A stretch of 64,000 bases of DNA from an uncultured Selenomonadales bacterium (GTDB lineage: Bacteria; Bacillota; Negativicutes; Selenomonadales; Selenomonadaceae). Made by a program: the position numbers and the translations under genes. Where the stretch lies: contig CAMZHX010000002.1 of NCBI GenBank assembly GCA_947307055.1, forward strand, positions 62,001 through 126,000. Direction: 5' to 3'. Positions 25,295 to 34,417 of the stretch are shown here, in pieces. Position 1 is the stretch's first letter, and each line of letters starts with the position of its first letter. The notes under the pieces were generated by a model. The model saw only the letters and a program-made list of their open reading frames with translations, was not told where the DNA came from and searched no databases.

Positions 25295-25323
25295 TTGCGA
25301 AAAAATTTTTTGACTGGTAGAAT
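25295..25323 (+). promoter_or_regulatory. Probable promoter of serC
   Basis: TTGCGA (25295-25300) and TAGAAT (25318-25323), 17 bases apart, diverge from the GG-leader promoter. AGGAGGAG precedes the serC ATG. Confidence 0.5.
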
Positions 25324-25349
25324 GGTGAAAAATTTTAGGAGGAGATTTT

Positions 25350-26465
25350 ATGAAGAGAGTTTACAATTTCAATCCAGGCCCGGCGACTTTGCCGCTTGAA
25401 GTTTTGCAGGAGGCGCAAGCTGAATTTCTGAACTTCGACAATTCTGGCATGTCGATTATCGAGATTAGCCATCGCAGTGCGCCCTACGAAAAAGTTCACA
25501 ATCAAGCGAAGGCTGACATTTTGGAGCTAATGGGGCTCGGCGACGATTACGAAGTTTTATTCATTCAAGGCGGCGCGTCGTTGCAATTCGCTATGATTCC
25601 TATGAACTTCGCCAGCAAGGAAAAGCCCGGCTCCTACGTTTTGAGCGGCACTTTTTCGAGCAACGCTTACAAAGAGGCGAAAAATTTGGGCGTCGGAGAA
25701 ATTGCCGCGTCGACTAAAGATGAAAATTTCCGGCGCGTCCCTCGCCAAGACGAGCTAAATATAAATCCCAACGCCGCTTATTTGCACGTCTGCTACAACA
25801 ACACGATTTACGGCACAGAATTTCATTACGTCCCCGAAGTTAATGTCCCGCTATTCGCCGATATGTCAAGCGATATGTTGAGCCGCCCCGTCGACTTCAA
25901 AAAGTTTTCGCTGATTTACGCGGGCGTTCAAAAAAATTTGGGACCGGCGGGCGTCGTGATTGTCGTTGCGCGGAAAAGCTTCATAGAGAAAAGTCCGGAG
26001 ACACTCCCGACTATGCTCCGCTACGACACGTTTTATAAAAAGAATTCGCTTTACAATACGCCGCCCGCGTTCAGCATTTACATTGTCGGCAAGGTCGCGG
26101 CGTGGATTAAAAATTGCGGCGGCTTAAAGGAAATGGCGCGGCGCAACTCGATTAAGGCAAAACTCCTCTACGACGCGATTGACAATTCAAACGGCTTCTA
26201 TCGCGGGCACGCCGAAAAAAATTCACGTTCGTTCATGAATGTAACTTTCCGCTTGCCGAGTGAAGACCTTGAGAAAAAATTTGTCGCCGAAGCTCTGGAA
26301 AAAAATTTGAGCGGCGTAAAAGGCCACCGCTCTGTTGGAGGTATGCGCGCCTCGATTTATAACGCTATGCCGATTGAGGGCGCGGAGGCTCTCGCCGATT
26401 TCATGAATCAATTCCGCAAAAACAACAGTGGGAGCGATAATAATGCCGATAAAAGCACAGAGTAA
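25350..26465 (+). CDS. serC: Phosphoserine aminotransferase
   Basis: PLP enzyme of the serine pathway, converting 3-phosphohydroxypyruvate to phosphoserine. It begins RVYNFNPGPATLPLEVLQEAQ, has EISHRSAPYE, FIQGGASLQFAMIPMN and the PLP lysine in LIYAGVQKNLGPAG, and ends with GHRSVGGMRASIYNAMP. The C-terminus is extended slightly beyond the family end (NNSGSDNNADKSTE) and overlaps the AAA gene by 23 bases. The ATG at 25350 follows AGGAGGAG. No serA is visible nearby. Confidence 0.93.
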   Translation: MKRVYNFNPGPATLPLEVLQEAQAEFLNFDNSGMSIIEISHRSAPYEKVHNQAKADILELMGLGDDYEVLFIQGGASLQFAMIPMNFASKEKPGSYVLSGTFSSNAYKEAKNLGVGEIAASTKDENFRRVPRQDELNINPNAAYLHVCYNNTIYGTEFHYVPEVNVPLFADMSSDMLSRPVDFKKFSLIYAGVQKNLGPAGVVIVVARKSFIEKSPETLPTMLRYDTFYKKNSLYNTPPAFSIYIVGKVAAWIKNCGGLKEMARRNSIKAKLLYDAIDNSNGFYRGHAEKNSRSFMNVTFRLPSEDLEKKFVAEALEKNLSGVKGHRSVGGMRASIYNAMPIEGAEALADFMNQFRKNNSGSDNNADKSTE

Positions 26466-27294
26466 TGAGGAATCAAGGGTTAGGAATGATTCGGTCGAAG
26501 AAATTTTCATTCCAGAAGAGCCTAAATGGTCGCTTGACGAAATTATTCTGCCCGAAGACGTTAAAAATCAGATTTTGGACGTCGCAACTTACGCTGATAA
26601 CTCGCACCGCGTTTTCGAGCTGTGGGGATTCAAAAAAACTCATAAATTTTCGCGCAGAATCGGAATAAATCTTTACGGCGCACCCGGTACCGGTAAAACT
26701 ATGGCGGCCCATGCAATCGCTAAAAATCTCGGCAGGAAAATTTTAATCGTCAATTATGCCGACATTGAATCGAAATTCGTAGGCGAAACTCCCAAAAATA
26801 TTCGTAAAGCATTCGAGGCGGCGCAAAAATCGAACAGCATTTTGTTTTTCGACGAAGCGGACGCGATTTTAAGCAAGCGCGTAACGAATATGACACAAGC
26901 CGTTGATGTCAGCGTCAATCAAACGCGCTCGGTTATGCTAATGCTCATGAACGAATTCCAAGACTTTATAATTTTCGCCACGAATTTTATTGAGAATTTC
27001 GACCCTGCCTTCATGCGCAGAATTTCTATCCATATAAAATTTACGTTGCCCGACGAAGCTTGCCGGAAAAAACTTTGGCGCATGTACACGCCGCCCGAAG
27101 TCCCCAATAACCTCGACTTCGACGAACTCGCTAAAAAATTCGACGGGATAAGCGGTTCGGACATTGCAAACGCTATGCTCAATGCCGCGTTCAAAGCCGC
27201 CCGCCTTAAACTCGACGAACTCGACAAAAATTTAGTTTTCGAGGCTGTGGAAAATATTCTGGTCAGCAAACGCGCTAACGCAGGTAATTCCTAA
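26443..27294 (+). CDS. Solitary AAA-family ATPase, unknown substrate
   Basis: 283 residues with one AAA module: Walker A GAPGTGKT, Walker B ILFFDEADAIL, sensor 1 IIFATNF and an arginine-finger region FMRRISIHI, followed by the small helical lid domain (SGSDIANAMLNAAFKAARL). It resembles the FtsH/proteasomal AAA lineage but has no protease or membrane segment. The first 30 residues (AQSNEESRVRNDSVEE) are low in conservation and partly encoded by a GAATGAGGAAT-like repeat unit. The ATG at 26443 has GGGAG upstream. Its last codons and stop lie in a CTAACTC heptamer tract (27286-27312). Confidence 0.8.
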   Translation: MPIKAQSNEESRVRNDSVEEIFIPEEPKWSLDEIILPEDVKNQILDVATYADNSHRVFELWGFKKTHKFSRRIGINLYGAPGTGKTMAAHAIAKNLGRKILIVNYADIESKFVGETPKNIRKAFEAAQKSNSILFFDEADAILSKRVTNMTQAVDVSVNQTRSVMLMLMNEFQDFIIFATNFIENFDPAFMRRISIHIKFTLPDEACRKKLWRMYTPPEVPNNLDFDELAKKFDGISGSDIANAMLNAAFKAARLKLDELDKNLVFEAVENILVSKRANAGNS

Positions 27295-27347
27295 CTCCTA
27301 ACTCCTAACTAAAAAACCCTCCGACAACCGCCGAAGGGATTTTTTAT
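27286..27347 (+). terminator. CTAACTC heptamer tract plus terminator after the AAA gene
   Basis: Three TCCTAAC units form the gene end, then AAAAAA, an imperfect stem CCCTCCG / CCGAAGGG and TTTTTT (27311-27347). The same stem sequence recurs in the terminators at 59639, 60214 and 60531. Confidence 0.7.
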
Positions 27348-27362
27348 TGTTTATTATTGATT

Positions 27363-27713
27363 TTACTTCTGAGCAAGAGTTTGCTGTTGAGTTTTGTTTT
27401 TATCCTTGTCATTACTGCCAAAAAATTTTTTAAATAAATATGCGCCGCCTGCTATTGCCGCCCCTGCGACCAATAATCCGAGACCACCGCTACCCGAAGA
27501 AGATTTTGTTTTTGGAGCCGGAGAACTGTCAAAAATTCCGCCTATCGCATCGCCGAGTGCATTAAATCCGTTTTGAGCACCTTCAACCCTTCTGTTAAAG
27601 AGATTTTGAGCGTTATTAATCCTTCTTAATTGGTCTTCGCTTGTTGCTCGCGCCCGCATTTTGTCAAATTGATTGTCTCCGTTATTTCTCATTCTGTTCC
27701 ATTGGTCGCCCAT
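27363..27713 (-). CDS. Small glycine-rich single-span membrane protein, unknown
   Basis: 116 residues. The first half is polar and asparagine/arginine-rich (GDQWNRMRNNGDNQFDKMR), then a Pro/Ser linker, then a glycine/alanine hydrophobic segment (GGLGLLVAGAAIAGGAYLF) that is a likely membrane span, and a polar tail rich in K, D and Q. No signal peptide is evident. No family is recognised. The ATG at 27713 has GGAGGAG upstream. It follows a 34-codon ORF by 14 bases, both behind the poly-T promoter. Confidence 0.55.
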   Translation of the reverse strand: MGDQWNRMRNNGDNQFDKMRARATSEDQLRRINNAQNLFNRRVEGAQNGFNALGDAIGGIFDSSPAPKTKSSSGSGGLGLLVAGAAIAGGAYLFKKFFGSNDKDKNKTQQQTLAQK

Positions 27714-27727
27714 AAAAACTCCTCCAA

Positions 27728-27832
27728 TTAATCATTTTGAAGACTGTTTCTTATTTTTCCGTCTAAAACTTTTAATATTCCGGCTTCTGTTTGGGATAAT
27801 CCTTCTTTTGCTTCTTTCTCCATTAAATCCAT
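27728..27832 (-). CDS. Hypothetical 34-residue peptide
   Basis: ATG at 27832 to TAA at 27728; the sequence starts MDLMEKEAKEGLSQTEAG and ends KIRNSLQND. It is charged and probably helical. The ribosome binding site is weak (GAGG at long distance). It is the first frame after the poly-T promoter and lies just upstream of the 116-residue membrane protein gene, so it may be a leader or a real small protein. Confidence 0.35.
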   Translation of the reverse strand: MDLMEKEAKEGLSQTEAGILKVLDGKIRNSLQND

Positions 27833-27849
27833 GTAAATTGTTGCCTCTT

Positions 27850-27878
27850 ATTATAAAAAAAAAAAAAACGCCTGTCAA
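27850..27878 (-). promoter_or_regulatory. Consensus promoter with a 14-base homopolymer in the spacer
   Basis: On the reverse strand TTGACA (27873-27878) and TATAAT (27850-27855) are both perfect and exactly 17 bases apart. Thirteen of the 17 spacer bases plus the first T of the -10 box are one run of 14 T. Slippage in such a tract changes spacer length and promoter strength, the known mechanism of phase-variable promoters. Confidence 0.75.
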
Positions 27879-27998
27879 GTCTGTAAAAAAATTTTCTCGC
27901 GGCAAGCCGTGTTTGCAAAAATCTAATATATTGGATTTTGTAAATTGAACGCTCAAATCTCGTTTCAAACTAAATCTGCAACATTTTCTCGCCCAAAA

Positions 27999-28028
27999 TT
28001 GATTTGTAACCCTAAAATCTGCTATAAT
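27999..28028 (+). promoter_or_regulatory. Promoter of proS-thiD
   Basis: TTGATT (27999-28004), 18-base spacer, TATAAT (28023-28028). The start codon of proS is 29 bases downstream; no T-box-like leader fits in this distance. Confidence 0.6.
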
Positions 28029-28056
28029 GAGCAAAATTTCATCAGAGGTGAAGAAT

Positions 28057-29769
28057 ATGAGAGCAAATCAGCTTTACGCGCCAACTTTACGCGAATCTCC
28101 TGCAGAAGCGGAGCTAATCAGCCATAAATTGATGTTCCGCGCAGGATTTATTCGCAAGGCGGCGGGCGGAATCTATTCGTATTTGCCGCTCGGTTGGCGC
28201 ACAATGAAAAAAATTATGCAAATCATTCGCGAAGAAATGGACGCTAAAGGCGGACAAGAAATAATGATGCCAATAACGCAACCCGCCGAACTTTGGAAAG
28301 AGTCGGGGCGGTGGGCGGTTTACGGCGATGAAATGATGCGCTTAAAAGACCGTCACGGCAGAGAATTCGCGCTCGGCCCGACTCACGAGGAAATGATTAC
28401 GACTTTAATCCGCGATGAAGTGCGTTCCTATAAACAACTGCCGTTAATGCTCTATCAAATCCAAAATAAGTATCGCGACGAGATTCGGCCGCGTTTTGGA
28501 CTAATGCGGAGCCGCGAATTTGTGATGAAAGACCTTTACTCGTTCGACCGCGACGTTGAAGGCATGAATATTTCATATCAGAAGATGTACGACGCTTACA
28601 GCAAAATTTTTGAGCGTTGCGGGCTGAAATTCCGCGCAGTAGAGGCGGATAACGGCGCAATCGGCGGCGGACATTCGCACGAATTCACAGTTTTGGCTCC
28701 TAATGGCGAAAGTAGCATTGCTTACTGCGAAAATTGCAATTTTGCCGCGTCCGACGAAAAAGCCGAACTTAAAATCATTCAAGCCGCGCCTGAAGAACTT
28801 AAACCGCTCGAAAAAGTCAAAACTCCCGCTTGCCATACCATTGAACTTGTCAAAAACTTTTTGAACGTGCCGATTGAAAAGACAATTAAGGCTGTGGCGT
28901 TCATGGACGACCAAGAACGGCTGATTTTGGCGTTTGTGCGCGGCGACCACGAAGTCAACGAGATAAAAGTTATAAATTCTGTCGAAAATGCGAATCATCT
29001 ATACATGGCGGGCGATAAATTGATTGAAAATGCCGGAACAGTCGCCGGATTCATGAGTCCGATTGGAATTTCAAATGCAATTATCGTTGTCGACCAAAGC
29101 GTAATGATGATGTCGAATGCTGTAGCCGGTGCGAACGAAATCGACGCGCATTTTATTAACGTGACGCCAAAAAGAGACTTCGACGCGGAAAAAATTATAA
29201 TTTCTGATATTCGCATGGTGCAGGAGGGCGATCCATGCCCGCATTGCGGCGCGAAATTGAAAATGACTCGCGGAATTGAAGTCGGACAAGTGTTTACGCT
29301 CGGCAAAAAGTATTCTGAGGCTTTAAACGCAAAATTCCTCGACGAAGACGGCACAAATAAATATTTTGAAATGGGTTGCTATGGAATCGGCGTCGGGCGG
29401 ACTATGGCGGCGGCGATTGAGCAAAATAACGACGCGGACGGAATCATTTGGAATAGAGCAATCGCGCCGTTTGAAGTTGTAATTGTACCTGTCAACGCGA
29501 AAGACGATAAACAGCTGGCATTTGCGGAAGAAATTTATAATGAGTTGCAAAAATCCGGCGTCGATGTGCTTTTGGACGATAGAAAAGAGCGCGCCGGAGT
29601 AAAATTTAAGGATTGCGATTTGATTGGCTATCCTTTGCGCGTGACGATTAGCCCGAAAACTTTAGACAGTGGCAATGTTGAAGTCAAAGTGCGTCGGAGT
29701 GGAGAATTTTTTAATTTCGACCGCGAAAATTGCGTAAAAAATATTTTGGAGCTGTTGGAGACGTTATAA
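28057..29769 (+). CDS. proS: Prolyl-tRNA synthetase
   Basis: Class II aminoacyl-tRNA synthetase charging tRNA-Pro. It begins [25 protein letters not shown], has motif 2 [21 protein letters not shown]-type sequence, an editing INS domain in the middle (about residues 230-390) as in bacterial-type ProRS, motif 3 [14 protein letters not shown], and the anticodon-binding domain at the C-terminus. The ATG at 28057 has AGAGGTGA upstream; an in-frame ATG at 28027 overlaps the promoter -10 and is rejected. About 570 residues. thiD starts directly after the stop. Confidence 0.95.
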   Translation: MRANQLYAPTLRESPAEAELISHKLMFRAGFIRKAAGGIYSYLPLGWRTMKKIMQIIREEMDAKGGQEIMMPITQPAELWKESGRWAVYGDEMMRLKDRHGREFALGPTHEEMITTLIRDEVRSYKQLPLMLYQIQNKYRDEIRPRFGLMRSREFVMKDLYSFDRDVEGMNISYQKMYDAYSKIFERCGLKFRAVEADNGAIGGGHSHEFTVLAPNGESSIAYCENCNFAASDEKAELKIIQAAPEELKPLEKVKTPACHTIELVKNFLNVPIEKTIKAVAFMDDQERLILAFVRGDHEVNEIKVINSVENANHLYMAGDKLIENAGTVAGFMSPIGISNAIIVVDQSVMMMSNAVAGANEIDAHFINVTPKRDFDAEKIIISDIRMVQEGDPCPHCGAKLKMTRGIEVGQVFTLGKKYSEALNAKFLDEDGTNKYFEMGCYGIGVGRTMAAAIEQNNDADGIIWNRAIAPFEVVIVPVNAKDDKQLAFAEEIYNELQKSGVDVLLDDRKERAGVKFKDCDLIGYPLRVTISPKTLDSGNVEVKVRRSGEFFNFDRENCVKNILELLETL

Positions 29770-30558
29770 ATGGAAATTTTCACAGCATTGACGGTAGCAG
29801 GCTCAGATAGTTCAGGCGGAGCAGGGATTCAAGCGGATTTGAAAACATTTTTAGCAAATGGCGTTTACGGAATGAGCGCGATAACGGCTTTGACGGCGCA
29901 AAATACGGTTGGAGTGCGAGCAGTGCTGAATTCGACGCCGGAATTTTTATCGGAGCAGCTCGACGCGATATTTGAGGACATATTCCCCGACGCGATAAAA
30001 ATCGGCATGGTATCATCATCGAAATTGATAAAAATCATATCGGAGCGGCTAAAATTCTACGGCGCGAAAAATATTGTAGTCGACCCGGTGATGATAGCGA
30101 CATCTGGCGCGAAATTGATAGACGAAGACGCGATTGAGACGTTAAAAGAGGAATTATTCCCTTTGGCGAGGGTTTTGACGCCGAATTTGCCGGAATTGGA
30201 GACGATAACGGCGACAAATGATATGGAACACGGCGCAAAGAAAATTTTTGAGCAATACGGCTGCGCAGTTTTAGCTAAAGGCGGTCACGGGCATAATGAT
30301 GCCAATGATTATTTATTTGACGGCGCGGGGCAATGGTTTTACGGTCGGCGAATTGACACGGAGAACACGCACGGCACCGGCTGCACGTTGAGTTCAGCGA
30401 TTGCGGCGAATCTTGCCAAAGGTTTTGACTTAAAAACTGCGGTTGGGCGTGCGAAAAGTTATTTGACTAGCGCGTTGTCGACGGATTTTAATCTTGGCAA
30501 AGGTTCCGGCCCTCTGAATCACGGATTTAATCTGCGTGGAGCCGATTTTAACGAATGA
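29770..30558 (+). CDS. thiD: Hydroxymethylpyrimidine/phosphomethylpyrimidine kinase
   Basis: Ribokinase-fold kinase for thiamine pyrimidine synthesis or salvage. It begins TALTVAGSDSSGGAGIQADLKTF, with the conserved ITALTAQNT, DAIKIGMVSS, VVDPVMIATSG and the C-terminal anion-hole motif NTHGTGCTLSSAIAA. Members of this family can also phosphorylate pyridoxal. 262 residues. The ATG abuts the proS TAA. No other thiamine gene is nearby. Confidence 0.9.
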   Translation: MEIFTALTVAGSDSSGGAGIQADLKTFLANGVYGMSAITALTAQNTVGVRAVLNSTPEFLSEQLDAIFEDIFPDAIKIGMVSSSKLIKIISERLKFYGAKNIVVDPVMIATSGAKLIDEDAIETLKEELFPLARVLTPNLPELETITATNDMEHGAKKIFEQYGCAVLAKGGHGHNDANDYLFDGAGQWFYGRRIDTENTHGTGCTLSSAIAANLAKGFDLKTAVGRAKSYLTSALSTDFNLGKGSGPLNHGFNLRGADFNE

Positions 30559-30561
30559 AAT

Positions 30562-30601
30562 AAAAAAAATCCTGCTGTTCGATAGAGCGGCGGGATTTTT
30601 T
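30562..30601 (+). terminator. Terminator of proS-thiD
   Basis: Nine-pair stem ATCCTGCTG / CGGCGGGAT with a ten-base loop, followed by TTTTT. The promoter -10 of the next gene (TATAAT at 30608) begins only a few bases later. Confidence 0.85.
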
Positions 30602-30639
30602 GTGTGGTATAATGTGTAAAAAGTTTTGGAGGCGGTTTT

Positions 30640-33021
30640 GTGACGAAAATTATTAGCGGCGTGAAGATTTCGGAGGAAGATTTAAAGATTTTGGGTGCGG
30701 AGGATAAAAATTTCGCTGAACGGCTGAAAAATTTCCTGTTGACTTGCGATAACGTCCGCGCAGGTCTCGACCCTTACGACGAAAACATTTTATTCGACCC
30801 GAATCGCGGACATTGGGATTTATGGGATTTAGACCAAGACGGCGGCGCGGAATTCAGTTTGGAGGAAAATTTTGTGGCTCGCGACCCAGCCGACGACGTT
30901 TCAAGCGGCATTGTAGCGATAGATTTTGGCACGAGCCGTACTGTTGTCGTTTACGAGAACGAATACTCGCAAATTTTGCCGTTAAAGGTTGGAAGTGGCA
31001 CATATCGCGGCGATTTTAACGCTTCTGACTATGAAAATCCGACCGTGATTCAATTTATTGACATAGAAAATTTTTTGACGGCGTATTATTGGCGGGAAGG
31101 GCGGCCTTTTACCAAATGGAGCGACGTAAAAGTTTCGCACGAGGCGTTTGAAAATATGATTAAAGGCGGTTCGGAGAAATTTTATTCGTTTTTGACGGAT
31201 TTAAAGTACTGGTGCGGCTCTAAAACGCAATTTATGTTGCGCGACGAGAAAAATTTCCTTACGCAACTTGCGCCGTTCGCAGATTTAGCGGAAGATGAGA
31301 TAAATCCGCTGGAAATTTACGCATATTATTTAGGACTTTATATCAACAACATGCAACAGGAGCGGCATATCTTTTTGAACTATATTTTATCGTTTCCGGT
31401 GACTTATGAGCGAGAAATTCGGGAAAAAATGCGGCTTTCGTTTGAAAAAGGACTAAAAAAATCATTTCCGACGGCTTTATTAGCGAACGAAGCGATTATG
31501 AAGAAATTTTCGGTGCAGGAAGGTATAAGCGAGGCGGCGGCGTATGCGATAACGGCATTGCAAGAATACGGCTTTGACCCTGAGGGCGAGGAAGAAAATT
31601 ATTATGCGGTATTTGACTTTGGCGGCGGCACGACGGACTTTGATTTTGGATTTTTGCGCGAATCGTCGAGTGATAGGTATGATTATTTGCTGATTCACTT
31701 TGGCGAGAACGGCGACCGGACTTTAGGCGGTGAAAATCTATTAAAATTGCTAGCGTTTGAGCTTTTTAAGGCAAATCAGGAGAAATTGATAGTTGAAGGC
31801 GGAAAAATTCCGTTTACATGGGCAGCGGATAAGAAAAATTTTGCAGGTTCGGAGGGTTTAATAAAGGATTCACAAGAGGCACATGCAAATATGCACGCGT
31901 TAATAGAAAAAATTCGCCCGATATGGGAAAATCCCGACTCTGAAGACGCAAAAATAATTTTGACGGAAAAAAATATTGCGGTAAATCTTTTTCGCGACGA
32001 CGGGCAAATTTTGGAGAATTTTAGCTTAGAAATTACGATTGATTTGGAAAAAATTCTTCGCGAGCGCATTAAAGAGGGGATAAATAACTTTTTTATCTCG
32101 ATGAAAGAGGCATTCGAGAAAAATAGCAAGAATTCACTTCGGAAAATAAAATCACTCGGCGAAATCGACGAAATTTCTATTTTTTTAGCAGGTAATTCGT
32201 CAAAATCGCCAATTGTCAACGAAATTTTTACAGAATTTATTTCGCCGACGGAAGATACGAGCCTTGCCGATGATGAAAATCCTTTCGCAAATGGGCGATT
32301 GAAACAAGGTTACGAGCTAAAAGGCGATTATTTTATGCAGAAAGGTAGCATTTATAGGCGAAATTATAACGGATTAGAAGTTTGGTTAGGCGATATGGAT
32401 AATTCAAATGACCAAATAGTTTTGAGCGAGGCGGTAAAAAAAATCCCGACAAATAGCACTTCCGAAAAGTCTCCAGTCGATATTTTGTTTGGATTTGACG
32501 ATAATAACGCGCCGAAATTCAAAATTTATCCCGCATTGGGCACAAAAGAGGCTAAAGAACTCCAAAAAACTCGCGGAATTGAAATTCGCAACGATTTAAC
32601 CGCTCCGACCGGTAAAACGGGCGTTGCCTTCGGACTTTTGCTCAGTCGTGCAGGCGGATTGATTCAAACTAAACACATTACGCCAGATTCCTCTAAAATT
32701 CCGTTCAGTTTTTACGTCGGCAGGAATAAAAAACGTAAATTCAAGCCGATTATCGACCGAAATACAAAATTTAACGTGTGGTATCCTTTTATTGACGCGG
32801 GCGATAATTTTGATATTTTTTATACGAATTTGCCCGAAGCGGTTTCAAATCAAATGAATATTCAAAAGGCAAAACGAATTACAATTCAAATTTCCGAGCC
32901 CGATTCAGAAAAAATAGTTTTTATTCGCGCCGTGAAGTCAAATGTGATTGAATATCGAATCGCGCGGAATGAAAGCGAACTTTCTGACGAAAATATTTCA
33001 GAAAAAATCGAGTTGAATTAA
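30640..33021 (+). CDS. Large Hsp70/actin-fold ATPase, uncharacterised
   Basis: 793 residues. After an 88-residue acidic N-terminal extension comes an Hsp70-type nucleotide-binding fold: phosphate-1 IVAIDFGTSRTVVVYE, phosphate-2 AVFDFGGGTTDFDF, and adenosine-type ISIFLAGNSSKSPIV. Insertions and a C-terminal region of about 240 residues do not resemble the DnaK substrate domain (SBD). It is cytoplasmic, with no signal or span. The GTG at 30640 has GGAGG upstream and TATAAT at 30608-30613. It stands between the thiD terminator and ribD. Function unknown; homologous large DnaK-like proteins exist in several Firmicutes, but no substrate can be named. Confidence 0.72.
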   Translation: MTKIISGVKISEEDLKILGAEDKNFAERLKNFLLTCDNVRAGLDPYDENILFDPNRGHWDLWDLDQDGGAEFSLEENFVARDPADDVSSGIVAIDFGTSRTVVVYENEYSQILPLKVGSGTYRGDFNASDYENPTVIQFIDIENFLTAYYWREGRPFTKWSDVKVSHEAFENMIKGGSEKFYSFLTDLKYWCGSKTQFMLRDEKNFLTQLAPFADLAEDEINPLEIYAYYLGLYINNMQQERHIFLNYILSFPVTYEREIREKMRLSFEKGLKKSFPTALLANEAIMKKFSVQEGISEAAAYAITALQEYGFDPEGEEENYYAVFDFGGGTTDFDFGFLRESSSDRYDYLLIHFGENGDRTLGGENLLKLLAFELFKANQEKLIVEGGKIPFTWAADKKNFAGSEGLIKDSQEAHANMHALIEKIRPIWENPDSEDAKIILTEKNIAVNLFRDDGQILENFSLEITIDLEKILRERIKEGINNFFISMKEAFEKNSKNSLRKIKSLGEIDEISIFLAGNSSKSPIVNEIFTEFISPTEDTSLADDENPFANGRLKQGYELKGDYFMQKGSIYRRNYNGLEVWLGDMDNSNDQIVLSEAVKKIPTNSTSEKSPVDILFGFDDNNAPKFKIYPALGTKEAKELQKTRGIEIRNDLTAPTGKTGVAFGLLLSRAGGLIQTKHITPDSSKIPFSFYVGRNKKRKFKPIIDRNTKFNVWYPFIDAGDNFDIFYTNLPEAVSNQMNIQKAKRITIQISEPDSEKIVFIRAVKSNVIEYRIARNESELSDENISEKIELN

Positions 33022-33040
33022 ATTTTTGGAGGAAAAAGCC

Positions 33041-34417
33041 TTGAATGACGAAATTTTTATGCGAGAGGCATTGAGAATCGCGAAAAATGCGGAAGGCAGA
33101 ACATCGCCAAATCCGCTGGTTGGCGCGGTAATCGTCAAAGACGAAAAAATAATCGCGGAAGGTTGGCACAGACAAGCCGGAACGCCTCACGCGGAAATTC
33201 ACGCGCTGAATATGGCGGGCGAACTCGCAAAAGGCGCAACTTTATACGTAACTTTGGAACCGTGCTCGCATTTCGGAAGAACGCCGCCTTGCGTCAACAA
33301 AATCATCGAATCAGGCATAAAAAAAGTCGTCGCGGCAATGAAAGACCCAAATCCAAAAGTTGCAGGTCGCGGCTTTGAAATTTTAAAAAATGCAGGGATT
33401 GAAGTCGAAATCGGGCTTTTAGAGGCGGAATCATGCAAATTAAACGAGGTTTTCTTAAAATTTATCACTAAAAAATTACCGTTCGTAACTTTAAAATTTG
33501 CAAGCTCGCTAGACGGGAAAATTGCAACTTTTAGCGGCGAATCTCAATGGATTTCCTGCGAAGAATCACGAAAATTTACTCATCACTTGCGCGATATTAA
33601 CGACGCAATTTTAGTCGGCGTCGGTACAGTTTTGGCGGATAATCCCAGCTTGACGACGCGACTTGTTGAGGGGAAAAATCCTATTCGCGTGATTGTCGAC
33701 AGCAATTTAAGGACGCCGCTTGATTCAAAAGTCGTGACAGATAAATCTGCAAAAACTATAATTGCAACGACTAAAAACGCTCCAAATGAAAAAATTTCGG
33801 AATTAAAAGCTCGCGACATTGAAATTTTGACTTGCGGCAAGGAAAAACAAGTTGATTTAAGGATTTTAATGGAAAAACTCGCCGAACGCGAAATAACTTC
33901 AATTTTGATCGAAGGCGGCGGGAAAATTCATTTTTCAATGCTAAAATCAGGGCTAGTCGATAAAATTTATGCATTTATCGCGCCTAAAATCATCGGCGGC
34001 GCAAATTCTCTTACTCCCGTCGAGGGAATCGGCTTTGAAAAATTATCGGAAGCAATTACGTTAGAAAACTTTAATTCGGAGCGAATTGGCGAAGATTTTT
34101 TGCTTAGCGGCTACGTTAAAGAGGATTTTCCTTGTGATAAATGCGGCTTGTGTTGCAAAAATATCAGATTTTCAACGTTGTCAGCAGATTTGGATAGGGG
34201 CGACGGCGTTTGCAAGCATTTAAAAAATAATTTGTGCGAAATTTATTCCCAACGACCAATTTTTTGCAACGTCAACGCTTATTACGAGAAATTTTTAGCG
34301 AAAACTATCAGCCGCGAAGAATTTTATAAACAGAATCTCGAAGTGTGCCAGCGATTAAAAAAATTGACAGCAAGCAGAAAAAGTGATATTTTATTCGCGA
34401 AACTTGGGGCGGAGTGA
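33041..34417 (+). CDS. ribD: RibD deaminase/reductase fused to a YkgJ-type CxxCxxCC domain
   Basis: Bifunctional riboflavin enzyme: residues 1-145 are the deaminase with HAEIHAL and the zinc site PCSHFGRTPPC, residues about 147-360 the reductase (TLKFASSLDGKIA, IEGGGKIHFSMLKSGLVDKI). Unusually, the protein continues for about 95 residues with DFPCDKCGLCCKNIRF, a CxxCxxCC cluster, then CKHLKNNLCEIYSQRPIFC, the signature of the YkgJ/UPF0153 metal-cluster family. Normal RibD is about 365 residues; this is 458. The TTG at 33041 with GGAGG eight bases upstream is preferred to the TTG at 33026. The stop codon lies inside the FMN riboswitch. Confidence 0.9.
   Translation: MNDEIFMREALRIAKNAEGRTSPNPLVGAVIVKDEKIIAEGWHRQAGTPHAEIHALNMAGELAKGATLYVTLEPCSHFGRTPPCVNKIIESGIKKVVAAMKDPNPKVAGRGFEILKNAGIEVEIGLLEAESCKLNEVFLKFITKKLPFVTLKFASSLDGKIATFSGESQWISCEESRKFTHHLRDINDAILVGVGTVLADNPSLTTRLVEGKNPIRVIVDSNLRTPLDSKVVTDKSAKTIIATTKNAPNEKISELKARDIEILTCGKEKQVDLRILMEKLAEREITSILIEGGGKIHFSMLKSGLVDKIYAFIAPKIIGGANSLTPVEGIGFEKLSEAITLENFNSERIGEDFLLSGYVKEDFPCDKCGLCCKNIRFSTLSADLDRGDGVCKHLKNNLCEIYSQRPIFCNVNAYYEKFLAKTISREEFYKQNLEVCQRLKKLTASRKSDILFAKLGAE

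Noticed and set aside
27841-27870. A14 tract as the U-run of a terminator on the reverse strand
   Set aside because: No GC-rich stem precedes it, and perfect -35 and -10 boxes flank it, so a promoter spacer is the better reading.
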